Positions 57,097 through 64,000 of a stretch of 64,000 nt of DNA are shown piece after piece. The position numbers and the translations under genes were made by a program. The stretch is from Curtobacterium sp. MCJR17_020 (lineage in GTDB: Bacteria > Actinomycetota > Actinomycetes > Actinomycetales > Microbacteriaceae). The notes beneath the pieces were generated by a model, which was not told where the DNA came from, searched no databases, and was given only the letters and a program-made list of their open reading frames with translations. The stretch lies in assembly GCF_003234365.2 (NCBI RefSeq), contig NZ_CP126260.1, positions 2,170,001 through 2,234,000 of the forward strand, read 5' to 3'. Every line of letters starts with the position of its first letter. Position 1 is the stretch's first letter.

Positions 57097-57137
57097 CGAA
57101 CGGCGGGCCGTCCTCGAGAGGACGACCCGCCGTTCGG
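57097..57137 (-). terminator. Stem-loop terminator after rpsD
   Basis: Arms CGAACGGCGGGCCGTCCTC and GGACGACCCGCCGTTCG enclose a four-base loop (GAGA). It starts 14 bases after the rpsD stop on the minus strand, with one unpaired base. There is no U run. It separates rpsD from the small gene and alaS. Confidence 0.88.
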
Positions 57138-57151
57138 GTGTGATCAGTGGA

Positions 57152-57781
57152 TCAGCGAGCTGCGTAGTACTCGACGACGAGCTGCACTTCACAGGTCACG
57201 GGGACCTCGGCGCGCTTCGGGCGACGCACGAGGCGGGCCTGGAGCTTGTCGATCTCGACCTCGAGGTAACCCGGGACCTTCGGCAGGACTTCCTGGTGGC
57301 CACCGGCAGCGGCGACCTGGAAGGGCTCCATCGACTCGGACTTCGGCTTGACGTGGATCAGCTGGCCCTCCTTGACGCGGAAGGAGGGGCGGTCCACGAG
57401 CTTGCCGTCGACCAGCAGGTGACGGTGCACGATCAGCTGACGGGCCTGCGCGGTGGTGCGGGCGAAGCCGGCACGGACCACGAGGGCGTCGAGGCGCTGC
57501 TCGAGGAGCTCGACCAGGTTCTCACCGGTCAGGCCCTTCGTCTTGCGGGCCTCTTCGAAGACGATGCGGAGCTGCTTCTCGCGGATGCCGTACTGGGCGC
57601 GCAGACGCTGCTTCTCACGGAGGCGGACGGCGTAGTCGCTGTCCGCACGACGGCGCGTACGGCCGTGCTCACCGGGGCCGTAGGGGCGCTTCTCGAGGTA
57701 ACGGGCCGCCTTCGGCGTCAGCGGGATGCCGAGTGCGCGCGACAGGCGGGTCTTGCTGCGGGTACGTGACTTGGTAGACAC
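57152..57781 (-). CDS. rpsD: 30S ribosomal protein S4
   Basis: Primary 16S rRNA-binding protein of 209 aa. The N-terminal RTRSKTRLSRALGIPLTPKAARYLEKRPYGPGEHG-type region (here ALGIPLTPKAARYLE) lacks the zinc-binding cysteines, so it is the zinc-free paralogue. The S4 RNA-binding domain (RLDALVVRAGFARTTAQARQ) is intact. GTG at 57781 follows AAAAGGA. It stands alone rather than in the S13-S11-alpha operon, as in many actinobacteria. Confidence 0.98.
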   Translation of the reverse strand: MSTKSRTRSKTRLSRALGIPLTPKAARYLEKRPYGPGEHGRTRRRADSDYAVRLREKQRLRAQYGIREKQLRIVFEEARKTKGLTGENLVELLEQRLDALVVRAGFARTTAQARQLIVHRHLLVDGKLVDRPSFRVKEGQLIHVKPKSESMEPFQVAAAGGHQEVLPKVPGYLEVEIDKLQARLVRRPKRAEVPVTCEVQLVVEYYAAR

Positions 57782-58004
57782 AGGGTCCTTTTCTCTGTTC
57801 GAACTGAATACTCACCGGAGGCCGGGCACGCGAGTGCCCGTGGCCCCGACGACGGGATCCAGAGGGATGAGCCTGTGGGATCGGACGGCTACAGTCCGAA
57901 CCTCTGCCCCCGTACCACCGGAGTGGCACTCTGTCCTCAACGCAGCCGTGCTCGAGGACCAGGACGTAGGCCCGGTAATGCTAGCAGGAAGTCGACGTGC
58001 CTTC
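57782..58004 (-). promoter_or_regulatory. rpsD upstream region with stem-loops
   Basis: This 223-bp gap between rarA and rpsD holds a stem-loop CGGGCAC/GTGCCCG at 57823-57841 and a shorter one GGAC/GTCC near 57884-57898. No gene is supported. The first hairpin could end rarA transcription or belong to an rpsD leader. Many S4 mRNAs are autoregulated in the leader, so that is possible but unshown. TAGCAT near 57979-57984 is a possible -10 without a clear -35. Confidence 0.4.
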
Positions 58005-59378
58005 CTACTGCCCGCGGGTGATCTTCCGGAGTCGTTCGAGCCGCGGACCGACCTCGCGCTCGTAGCCGTTCGCCGTCGGGGTGTAGTACTCGGTGCCCTC
58101 GAGCGCATCGGGCAGGTACTGCTGCTCGGCGACCCCGTGCTCGGCGTCGTGCGAGTAGACGTAGCCCTTGCCGTGGCCGAGTCGCTTCGCCCCCGCGTAG
58201 TGCGCGTCGCGCAGGTGCATCGGCACGGTGCCCATCCGGCCGGCCTTGACGTCCGCCATCGCCGCGTTCACACCGTTGTAGGCGGCGTTCGACTTCGGCG
58301 CGGTCGCCAGGTACACGACGGCCTCGGCCAGGGGGATGCGGCCCTCGGGCATGCCGATGAGCTGCACGGCCTGGGCCGCCGCGACGGCGATGGGCAGCGC
58401 CTGCGGGTCCGCCATGCCGATGTCCTCGGACGCCGAGATGATGATCCGGCGCGCGATGAACCGGGAGTCCTCGCCCGCCTCGATCATCCGCGCGAGGTAG
58501 TGCAGCGCGGCGTCGACGTCGCTCCCCCGCACCGACTTGATGAACGCGCTGATGACGTCGTAGTGCTCGTCGCCCTGCCGGTCGTACCGCAGCAGTGCAC
58601 GGTCGACGGCCGCGGCGACGGTGTCCGCGTCGACCACCGGCACGGTGTCGTCGTCGTCGTCCTGGGCCGCGGTGGCCGAGGCCGCAGCGGCCTCGAGCGC
58701 CGTGAGGGCACGTCGGGCGTCACCCGAGGCCAACCGGACGATGGCCCCACGTGCCTCGTCACCGAGGACGACCGCCCCACCGAGGCCGCGGGGGTCCTCC
58801 ACCGCACGGTCGACGAGCATGCCGAGGTCGGCATCGGTGAGCGGCTTGAGCGTCAGGAGCAGGGACCGGGACAGCAGCGGGGAGATGACCGAGAACGACG
58901 GGTTCTCGGTGGTGGCCGCGATGAGGATCACCCATCCGTTCTCGACACCGGGCAGCAGGGCGTCCTGCTGGGCCTTGCTGAACCGGTGGATCTCGTCGAG
59001 GAACAGCACCGTCGTGGACCCGTACAGGTCGCGGTGGGTGAGGGCCTTCTCCATGACCTCGCGCACGTCCTTGACGCCGGCGGTCACCGCGGAGAGCTCG
59101 ACGAACTCGCGGCCGGACTGCCGCGCTATGGCCTGCGCCAACGTGGTCTTGCCGGTGCCTGGAGGACCCCAGAGGATGACCGACACACCGCCCGGGTTGT
59201 CGCGGGTGCCGGTGGCGAGCTGCACGAGCGGTGACCCGCGGCCGAGCAGGTGCTGCTGGCCGGCGACCTCGTCGAGGCTGGTCGGGCGCATCCGCACCGC
59301 GAGCGGGACGGAGCCCTGCGCGAGACCGGCGCGACCGCCCGTCGTGGGCGCACGCATGCTCGAACGGTCCGCTGCCAT
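58005..59378 (-). CDS. rarA: Replication-associated recombination protein A (RarA/MgsA)
   Basis: AAA+ ATPase of 457 aa of the RarA/WRNIP1 family, which acts on stalled replication forks. Walker A GPPGTGKTT, Walker B VLFLDEIHRF and sensor TTENPSFSV are intact. The C-terminal tetramerisation part (DIGMADPQALPIAVAAAQA) matches. A short acidic run DDDDDT lies near residue 240. ATG at 59378. It is divergent from the cyclophilin gene, with 108 bp between starts. Confidence 0.96.
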   Translation of the reverse strand: MAADRSSMRAPTTGGRAGLAQGSVPLAVRMRPTSLDEVAGQQHLLGRGSPLVQLATGTRDNPGGVSVILWGPPGTGKTTLAQAIARQSGREFVELSAVTAGVKDVREVMEKALTHRDLYGSTTVLFLDEIHRFSKAQQDALLPGVENGWVILIAATTENPSFSVISPLLSRSLLLTLKPLTDADLGMLVDRAVEDPRGLGGAVVLGDEARGAIVRLASGDARRALTALEAAAASATAAQDDDDDTVPVVDADTVAAAVDRALLRYDRQGDEHYDVISAFIKSVRGSDVDAALHYLARMIEAGEDSRFIARRIIISASEDIGMADPQALPIAVAAAQAVQLIGMPEGRIPLAEAVVYLATAPKSNAAYNGVNAAMADVKAGRMGTVPMHLRDAHYAGAKRLGHGKGYVYSHDAEHGVAEQQYLPDALEGTEYYTPTANGYEREVGPRLERLRKITRGQ

Positions 59379-59486
59379 GCACCAATCGTAGGCCGACCCA
59401 CTGACAGCCCCGCACCTCCCAGGCCGTTGATGGTGACGACTCGGATACGCTCGTTCCACACTGCGACGAGAGGGCAGAACAGCACC

Positions 59487-60293
59487 GTGGCACCGAAGAA
59501 CCCAGCGCGCGACAACCGCGAGGCGCGCGAGCGCCTCCGTCTCTACCAGGCCCGCCAGGGACTCCACGACCGGCAGCGCCGCCGGCGTGTGCGCGACAAC
59601 CTGGTCGGCGCCGGTGCCCTCGTGCTGGTCGCCGCCCTGGCCACCGGGTCGCAGCTCGCCTTCGCGGGCTCGCAGGGGAACGGGTCGGCGGACGCGAGCG
59701 CCACCGCCACGCCGACGCCCTCGGCGAGTGCCACGGCGGCGAACACGGGCGACGTGCCGAGCAAGGAGATCGCGAAGGGCGCGACCTGGACGGGCTCGCT
59801 GACGCTCAACAAGTCGATCGACCTCGGCATCGAGCTGGACGGCGCGAAGGCCCCGCAGGCTGCGAGCGTCGAGATCTCGTTGATCAAGGAGCAGTTCTAC
59901 AACGGCACCACCTGCCACCGGCTGGCCGACAGCGACGGGCTGAAGTTCCTGCAGTGCGGTTCGGCGAACGGCGACGGCACGGGCGACGCCGGGTTCGAGT
60001 ACGGTCCGCTCGAGAACGTCCCGAGCGACGGTGTCTACGACGAGGGCACCATCGCGATCGCGCGATCGACGTCGCCGTACTCGCAGTCGACCCAGTTCTT
60101 CATCGTCTACGGCGACACCACGCTCGACGGCTCCACGGGCGGCTACACGGTCGTCGGGAAGGTCACGAGCGGCCTGTCCGAACTCGAGTCGAAGATCGCC
60201 GCGAAGGGCATCTCGTCACCCGGTGACGACGGCACCGGCGAGCCGGAGGTCGCGACGACGATCACCTCCGCGACCATCGCCCAGGAGAAGTAG
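59487..60293 (+). CDS. Membrane-anchored cyclophilin-type peptidyl-prolyl isomerase
   Basis: Protein of about 268 aa. A basic cytoplasmic N-terminus (LYQARQGLHDRQRRRRVRDN) precedes a transmembrane helix (about residues 37-58). An Ala/Ser/Thr-rich linker then leads to an extracellular cyclophilin domain (about 95-268; FYNGTTCHRLADSDGLKFLQCG, STQFFIVYGDT). Some active-site positions differ from classical cyclophilins, so catalytic strength is uncertain. GTG at 59487 is the likeliest start. It probably aids folding of secreted proteins. Confidence 0.9.
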   Translation: MAPKNPARDNREARERLRLYQARQGLHDRQRRRRVRDNLVGAGALVLVAALATGSQLAFAGSQGNGSADASATATPTPSASATAANTGDVPSKEIAKGATWTGSLTLNKSIDLGIELDGAKAPQAASVEISLIKEQFYNGTTCHRLADSDGLKFLQCGSANGDGTGDAGFEYGPLENVPSDGVYDEGTIAIARSTSPYSQSTQFFIVYGDTTLDGSTGGYTVVGKVTSGLSELESKIAAKGISSPGDDGTGEPEVATTITSATIAQEK

Positions 60294-60406
60294 TCCACAA
60301 GCCGTTGCGTCCGGCGGGCCGCGGAGCCCGTCCGTGCAATAGGCTGACGACCTGACCGTGCCGACGGTGACGTCGGCGATGCACGACCACGATCGAGGCG
60401 AGACCT

Positions 60407-61639
60407 GTGGGATCTGACGAAGCAACGACCTGGGGGCGGGTCGACGAGAACGGGACCGTGTACGTCCGGTACGAAGAGACCGAACGTGCTGTCGGTGAGT
60501 ACCCGGACGCCACCCCCGAAGAGGCCCTCGCCTACTTCGCGCGGAAGTACGCCGACCTCGAGGGGCAGGTGAAGATCGCCGAGCAGCGCGTCCAGCGTGG
60601 TGCGTCGGCGAACGACGTCGCCCGGACGGTCGAGCACCTGACGACCCTGGTGGCCGAAGCCCGCGTGGTCGGTGACATCAAGTCGCTCGAGACCCGAGTG
60701 GGCGCGCTCACCGAGCAGCTCGGCTCGCTCACCAAGGAGCAGGCCGAGCAGGCGCAGCAAGCCCTGAACGACGCCCTGGCGCACCGTGCGGCTCTGGTCG
60801 AAGAGGCCGAGGCACTCGCCGCGGTCGACCCGGCACGCGCGCAGTGGAAGCAGATCACGGCGCAGCTCGACGACGTGTTCGCCCGCTGGCAGCAGCACCA
60901 GCACGACGGCCCGCGCATCCCCAAGAACGAGGCGAACGAGCTCTGGAAGCGGTTCCGCGCAGCGCGGTCCACCGTCGACCAGCACCGTCGCGCGTTCTAC
61001 TCCGAGCTCGACGCGCAGCACCGCGACGCCCGCACCCGCAAGCAGGAACTGGTGACCCAGGCCGAGGCACTCGCCTCGCGCGGGTCCGACGCGATCCCGG
61101 ACTACCGCCAGCTGCTCGACGACTGGAAGAACGCGGGACGCGCCGGCAAGCGCCACGACGACGCTCTCTGGGCACGGTTCAAGGCCGCCGGTGACGTGCT
61201 GTTCGAGCAGCGCCACGCCGAGAGCGCAGCAGAGGACGAGGAGTTCTCCGGCAATCTCGAGGCCAAGCAGGCACTCCTGACCGAGGCCGAGCCGCTCCTC
61301 AAGGCGACCGATCGGGTGGCTGCGCGCAAGACCCTGACCGGCATCCAGCGCCGCTGGGACGAGGTCGGCAAGGTCCCCCGCGCGGACGTCCGTCGCATCG
61401 AGGACCGCCTCCGTGCGATCGAGGACCACGTGCGTGGGCTCGAGGACGCGCACTGGAAGGACTCCAACCCGGAGCGCAAGGCCCGGCAGACCGGACTCGC
61501 CAGCCAGCTCGAGGACGCCATCGGCAAGCTCGAGTCCGAGCTCGCCGACGCGCAGGCCTCCGGCGACGCCCGCAAGATCAAGGACGCCCAGGAAGCGCTC
61601 GACGCCCGCAAGATCTGGCTCGACGCCCTCGGCAGCTAG
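60407..61639 (+). CDS. DUF349 domain protein
   Basis: Mostly helical, charged cytoplasmic protein of 410 aa with three repeats of the DUF349 helical unit (typical pieces ARWQQHQHDG, LLDDWKNAGRAGK, IQRRWDEVGKVPRADV). Distant relatives bind nucleic acid or proteins, but the role in actinobacteria is unknown. GTG at 60407 follows GAGGCGAGAC. It is followed directly by a strong palindromic terminator. Confidence 0.88.
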   Translation: MGSDEATTWGRVDENGTVYVRYEETERAVGEYPDATPEEALAYFARKYADLEGQVKIAEQRVQRGASANDVARTVEHLTTLVAEARVVGDIKSLETRVGALTEQLGSLTKEQAEQAQQALNDALAHRAALVEEAEALAAVDPARAQWKQITAQLDDVFARWQQHQHDGPRIPKNEANELWKRFRAARSTVDQHRRAFYSELDAQHRDARTRKQELVTQAEALASRGSDAIPDYRQLLDDWKNAGRAGKRHDDALWARFKAAGDVLFEQRHAESAAEDEEFSGNLEAKQALLTEAEPLLKATDRVAARKTLTGIQRRWDEVGKVPRADVRRIEDRLRAIEDHVRGLEDAHWKDSNPERKARQTGLASQLEDAIGKLESELADAQASGDARKIKDAQEALDARKIWLDALGS

Positions 61640-61645
61640 TCACCG

Positions 61646-61695
61646 CACACGACGACGCCCCCGCGACCGATCGGTCGCGGGGGCGTCGTCGTGTG
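61646..61695. terminator. Perfect 50-bp palindromic bidirectional terminator
   Basis: Positions 61646-61670 and 61671-61695 are exact reverse complements, so the arms pair over their full 25 bases apart from the tip. It lies seven bases after the DUF349 stop and 44 bases after the ribF stop on the other strand, so it can stop transcription from both sides. The arms start CACACGACGACG. Confidence 0.92.
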
Positions 61696-61739
61696 GCGCC
61701 GCGTGGCGTCGTCGAGAGGCGTCCGTGCGGCGCCGCCGT

Positions 61740-62702
61740 TCAGACCGGCGCGGGCAGACCCAGCAGCAACCGGATGTCGAGGTCGTCCTGCCGCATCTGC
61801 GTGGCGAGCTCGTCCATCGAGTCGAACTTCACCATGCCACGGACGTACGAGACGAACAGCACCGAGATGCGGTCGCCGTACAGGTCGAGGTCGACGTCGA
61901 GCAGGTGCGCCTCGATCTGCTTGGCGGGCACGCCCTCGAACGTCGGGTTGTTGCCGACCGAGACCGCCGCCGGGTACACCGTGCCGTCGTGCAGCACCCG
62001 CGCGGCGTAGACGCCGTCGGCCGGTGCGAACCCCTCGAACGCCGGGTCGAGGTTCGCCGTCGGGTACCCCATGGCGCGCCCGCGCTGGTTGCCGTGCACG
62101 ACGGTGCTGCGGACCGCGTGCTCACGCCCGAGCAACCGAGCGGCCTCGGCCACCCGCCCGTCGCCGAGCAGTTCGCGGATCCAGGTCGACGAGACGCGTC
62201 GCTCGCCGTCGGGGCGGACGTCGTCCACCAGGTCGACGTCGTCGATGAGCTCGACCGTGAAGCCGTGCTGCTCCCCCAGGCTGCGGAGCAGGGCGACGTC
62301 ACCGGCGCCCTTCGCCCCGAAGCGGAAGTCGCTGCCGACGAAGACGAGCCGGGCGTGCAGGGTGTCGACGAGGATCTCGGACACGAACGCCTCGGGTGAC
62401 TTCGACTGCAGTTCCTCGTCGAAGCGGAGCAGCAGCGTGGCGTCGACTCCGGCGTCGTCGAGGAGCTCGCGCCGCTGCGCCGTGCTCGTCAGGGCCGGCG
62501 GGACGTGCTGCGGGTCGATGACGTTGAGGGGGTGCCGGTCGAACGTCACCACGGTGGCGACCAGGCCCTGTTCGTGGGCGGCGCGCTCCAGGTGCGCGAT
62601 CACCGCGCGGTGTCCGACGTGCACGCCGTCGAACTTGCCGATCGTGACGGCGCTCGGACCGAAGCCCTCGGCCACGTCGGCGATGTCGTCGTAGAACTGC
62701 AC
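61740..62702 (-). CDS. ribF: Bifunctional riboflavin kinase / FAD synthetase
   Basis: Enzyme of 320 aa making FMN then FAD. The FAD synthetase (nucleotidyltransferase) half shows VTIGKFDGVHVGHRAV and GSDFRFGAKGAGD with the SSTWIRELL motif. The riboflavin kinase half has GRAMGYPTANL and NPTFEG. GTG at 62702 (VQFYDDI). In actinobacteria it follows truB; here two membrane protein genes lie in between. It shares the minus-strand unit with them. Confidence 0.97.
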   Translation of the reverse strand: MQFYDDIADVAEGFGPSAVTIGKFDGVHVGHRAVIAHLERAAHEQGLVATVVTFDRHPLNVIDPQHVPPALTSTAQRRELLDDAGVDATLLLRFDEELQSKSPEAFVSEILVDTLHARLVFVGSDFRFGAKGAGDVALLRSLGEQHGFTVELIDDVDLVDDVRPDGERRVSSTWIRELLGDGRVAEAARLLGREHAVRSTVVHGNQRGRAMGYPTANLDPAFEGFAPADGVYAARVLHDGTVYPAAVSVGNNPTFEGVPAKQIEAHLLDVDLDLYGDRISVLFVSYVRGMVKFDSMDELATQMRQDDLDIRLLLGLPAPV

Positions 62703-62710
62703 GGCTGCTC

Positions 62711-63157
62711 CTACTCGCCCACGGGGGCGGTGGTCGATGCGGGCACCGGTTCGACCGTCGCGGTGCGGTGGTGCTTGCGGAGCCACCAGAGTCCGGCGAC
62801 CGGCAGCACCAGCGGCGCGAACGCGTAGCCCATGCCGTAGTACGACCAGATCGTGTCGTCGGGGAAGAGCTGCCGGTCGAACAGCGAGAGCGTGCCGATG
62901 ACGAGCACACCGGTCATCTCGAACACGATCGTGACGCACGCGACGCGGTACCAGAAGCGTCCGGGCACGATCAGGGCGATCATCGCCACGATGTACACGA
63001 CGGCGGCGATGGCGCTCACCGTGTACGCGAACGGCGCGAAGGAGAACTTCTCGATGATCTGGACGACGCTCCGGCCCGTCGCCGCCAGGGCGAGGATGCC
63101 GTACACGGCGATGAGGACGCGGCCGATGCCGGTCGCGAGTGAGGATCTGGTCGCCAT
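62711..63157 (-). CDS. Four-helix membrane protein upstream of ribF
   Basis: Protein of 148 aa with four hydrophobic segments (near residues 12-30, 42-65, 72-95 and 115-132) and a polar C-terminus. No family name can be given with confidence. Similar small membrane proteins stand between truB and ribF in Microbacteriaceae. It lies eight bases before ribF on the same strand. The sequence between segments contains SYYGMGYAFAP. Confidence 0.75.
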   Translation of the reverse strand: MATRSSLATGIGRVLIAVYGILALAATGRSVVQIIEKFSFAPFAYTVSAIAAVVYIVAMIALIVPGRFWYRVACVTIVFEMTGVLVIGTLSLFDRQLFPDDTIWSYYGMGYAFAPLVLPVAGLWWLRKHHRTATVEPVPASTTAPVGE

Positions 63158-63202
63158 TGCACCGATTCTACCGACGTGCGCGGACCACCATGACGCTCGA
63201 CG

Positions 63203-63568
63203 TCAGTTCAGGGCGAACCAGATCTGGTACATCCGGTAGATCATGACCGCGACGGTGAACGCGCCGGCGCCGAGGACGACGGTGCTCCACTTCGTGCGGT
63301 CCACGAGCGCCCAGACGATGGCCGCCGGCGGCACCAGGAGCACCGACACGGCGTAGACCCCGAACTCGAGGGCGTTGCCGTCCGGCGGGCTGCCCGTCGC
63401 GGGCAGCACGATCGAGATGACGCCCTGCACCAGGAGCAGGACCTCGATGAGCGCGAGGGACCCCACGGTGTAGTCGTTCGGCTTCCAGCCGATGAACCCG
63501 ACCACGACGGCGAACAGCCCGGCAAGGACCGCGACGACGAGCTGGACCCACATGAACCACTCGATCAC
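63203..63568 (-). CDS. Four-helix membrane protein coupled to truB
   Basis: Protein of 121 aa, almost all hydrophobic, with four transmembrane segments (near residues 8-28, 35-55, 68-87 and 96-115). It has no recognised domain. ATG at 63568 overlaps the truB stop by four bases (ATGA). Together with the next membrane gene it lies between truB and ribF. Confidence 0.8.
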   Translation of the reverse strand: MIEWFMWVQLVVAVLAGLFAVVVGFIGWKPNDYTVGSLALIEVLLLVQGVISIVLPATGSPPDGNALEFGVYAVSVLLVPPAAIVWALVDRTKWSTVVLGAGAFTVAVMIYRMYQIWFALN

Positions 63569-64000
63569 GCGTGTGCCCCGTTCTGCGACGCCGGAGCAGC
63601 CGGCGCCGGGAAGTTCGTGATGACCCGGAGCAGTCCGCGCCGGACCGAGACCAGTCCGACGAGGCGGTCGTCGTCGACGGCCACGGCAGCCACCGGCTCG
63701 TCCGAGTCAGGGTGGTCGGCTGCGACGCGCTTGCCGTCGGTCAGGTCCTTCGCCGCGGCCGCGTCGAGCGACACCGACGAGAACAACCGGCGTGCCACGT
63801 CGGCCGGCCGGGCGAGCGCCGCGCGGACGTCGACGGCGTCGTCCTCGAGGTCGATCGCGTCGGCCACGTCGAACGGGCCGACCTGGGTGCGGCGGAGCGC
63901 CGTGAGGTGCGCGCCGGTGCCGAGGGTGGCGCCGACGTCGCGTGCGAGGGCCCGGACGTACGTGCCGGACGAGCAGGTCACGACGACGTCGAGGTCGACG
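63565..64000 (-). CDS. truB: tRNA pseudouridine synthase B, 3' part (partial)
   Basis: C-terminal 144 residues of TruB, which makes pseudouridine 55 in tRNA T-loops. The stretch VTCSSGTYVRALARDVG and the VGPFDV region identify it, and the C-terminal PUA-like domain is present. The gene continues past the window edge at 64000, so the N-terminal catalytic Asp is not visible. It is coupled to the small membrane protein gene at its stop. Confidence 0.95.
   Translation of the reverse strand, partial: VDLDVVVTCSSGTYVRALARDVGATLGTGAHLTALRRTQVGPFDVADAIDLEDDAVDVRAALARPADVARRLFSSVSLDAAAAKDLTDGKRVAADHPDSDEPVAAVAVDDDRLVGLVSVRRGLLRVITNFPAPAAPASQNGAHA

Overview
The window is a chromosomal segment of a high-GC Gram-positive bacterium, most likely a Microbacteriaceae member close to Curtobacterium. 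That placement is an inference from several traits. The coding density is very high, with dozens of 1-, 4- and 8-base gene overlaps and many GTG and TTG starts. PdtaR has an ANTAR domain, PriA has lost its helicase P-loop, and guanylate kinase carries an N-terminal mIHF domain. The trp genes include the actinobacterial trp-associated membrane protein and an HGxxPAAW protein. No rRNA operon, insertion sequence, prophage or CRISPR array is visible. One tRNA gene, tRNA-Leu(CAA), is present.

Positions 1-8.7 kb are the most accessory part. Leftmost is pdtaR, then tRNA-Leu with a degenerate copy of its 3' end. An OmpR-type two-component pair follows, divergent from a small secreted Pro/Ala/Thr-rich protein. 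Next comes an aldehyde oxidation cassette (GAF regulator, DUF779, aldehyde dehydrogenase), then a DUF308 membrane protein and a membrane-bound ferritin/VIT1 fusion.

Positions 8.8-26.3 kb are central metabolism on the minus strand: rpe-hisE-hisG-hisF-hisI-trpE-(two membrane proteins)-trpC-trpB-trpA-lgt-gltB-gltD-pyk. Most genes from rpe to trpA are translationally coupled. A 61-bp tandem duplication at the gltB/gltD junction creates two nested 22-codon mini-ORFs. Positions 26.3-27.7 kb hold a TetR/NAD(P)-binding protein pair with a palindrome inside an apparently leaderless promoter.

Positions 27.7-45.3 kb are housekeeping and pyrimidine genes, mostly minus strand: fmt-rsmB, then efp-nusB-pyrR-pyrB-pyrC-(membrane protein)-carA-carB-pyrF-gmk-rpoZ-metK-priA. 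The pyrR leader contains a consensus PyrR RNA-binding loop that pairs with the ribosome binding site. A DUF4383 gene and an imperfect two-copy intergenic repeat lie between fmt and priA.

Positions 45.4-49 kb hold an ABC1/UbiB-type kinase, two coupled small plus-strand genes, a nucleoside deaminase and the two ends of an internally deleted flavin-dependent monooxygenase. Positions 49-59.4 kb run rarA-rpsD-(small anchored protein)-alaS-ruvX-mltG-aroC-aroK-aroB on the minus strand. Positions 59.5-61.6 kb carry a membrane-anchored cyclophilin and a DUF349 protein on the plus strand, closed by a perfect 50-bp palindromic terminator. The window ends with ribF, two membrane proteins and the 3' part of truB.

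I do not see a clearly new multi-gene defence or mobile system. The most unusual signals are the gltB/gltD duplication, the pyrR leader hairpin, the intergenic repeat pair, the tRNA 3'-end copy, the deleted monooxygenase and the operator-like repeats at divergent promoters.
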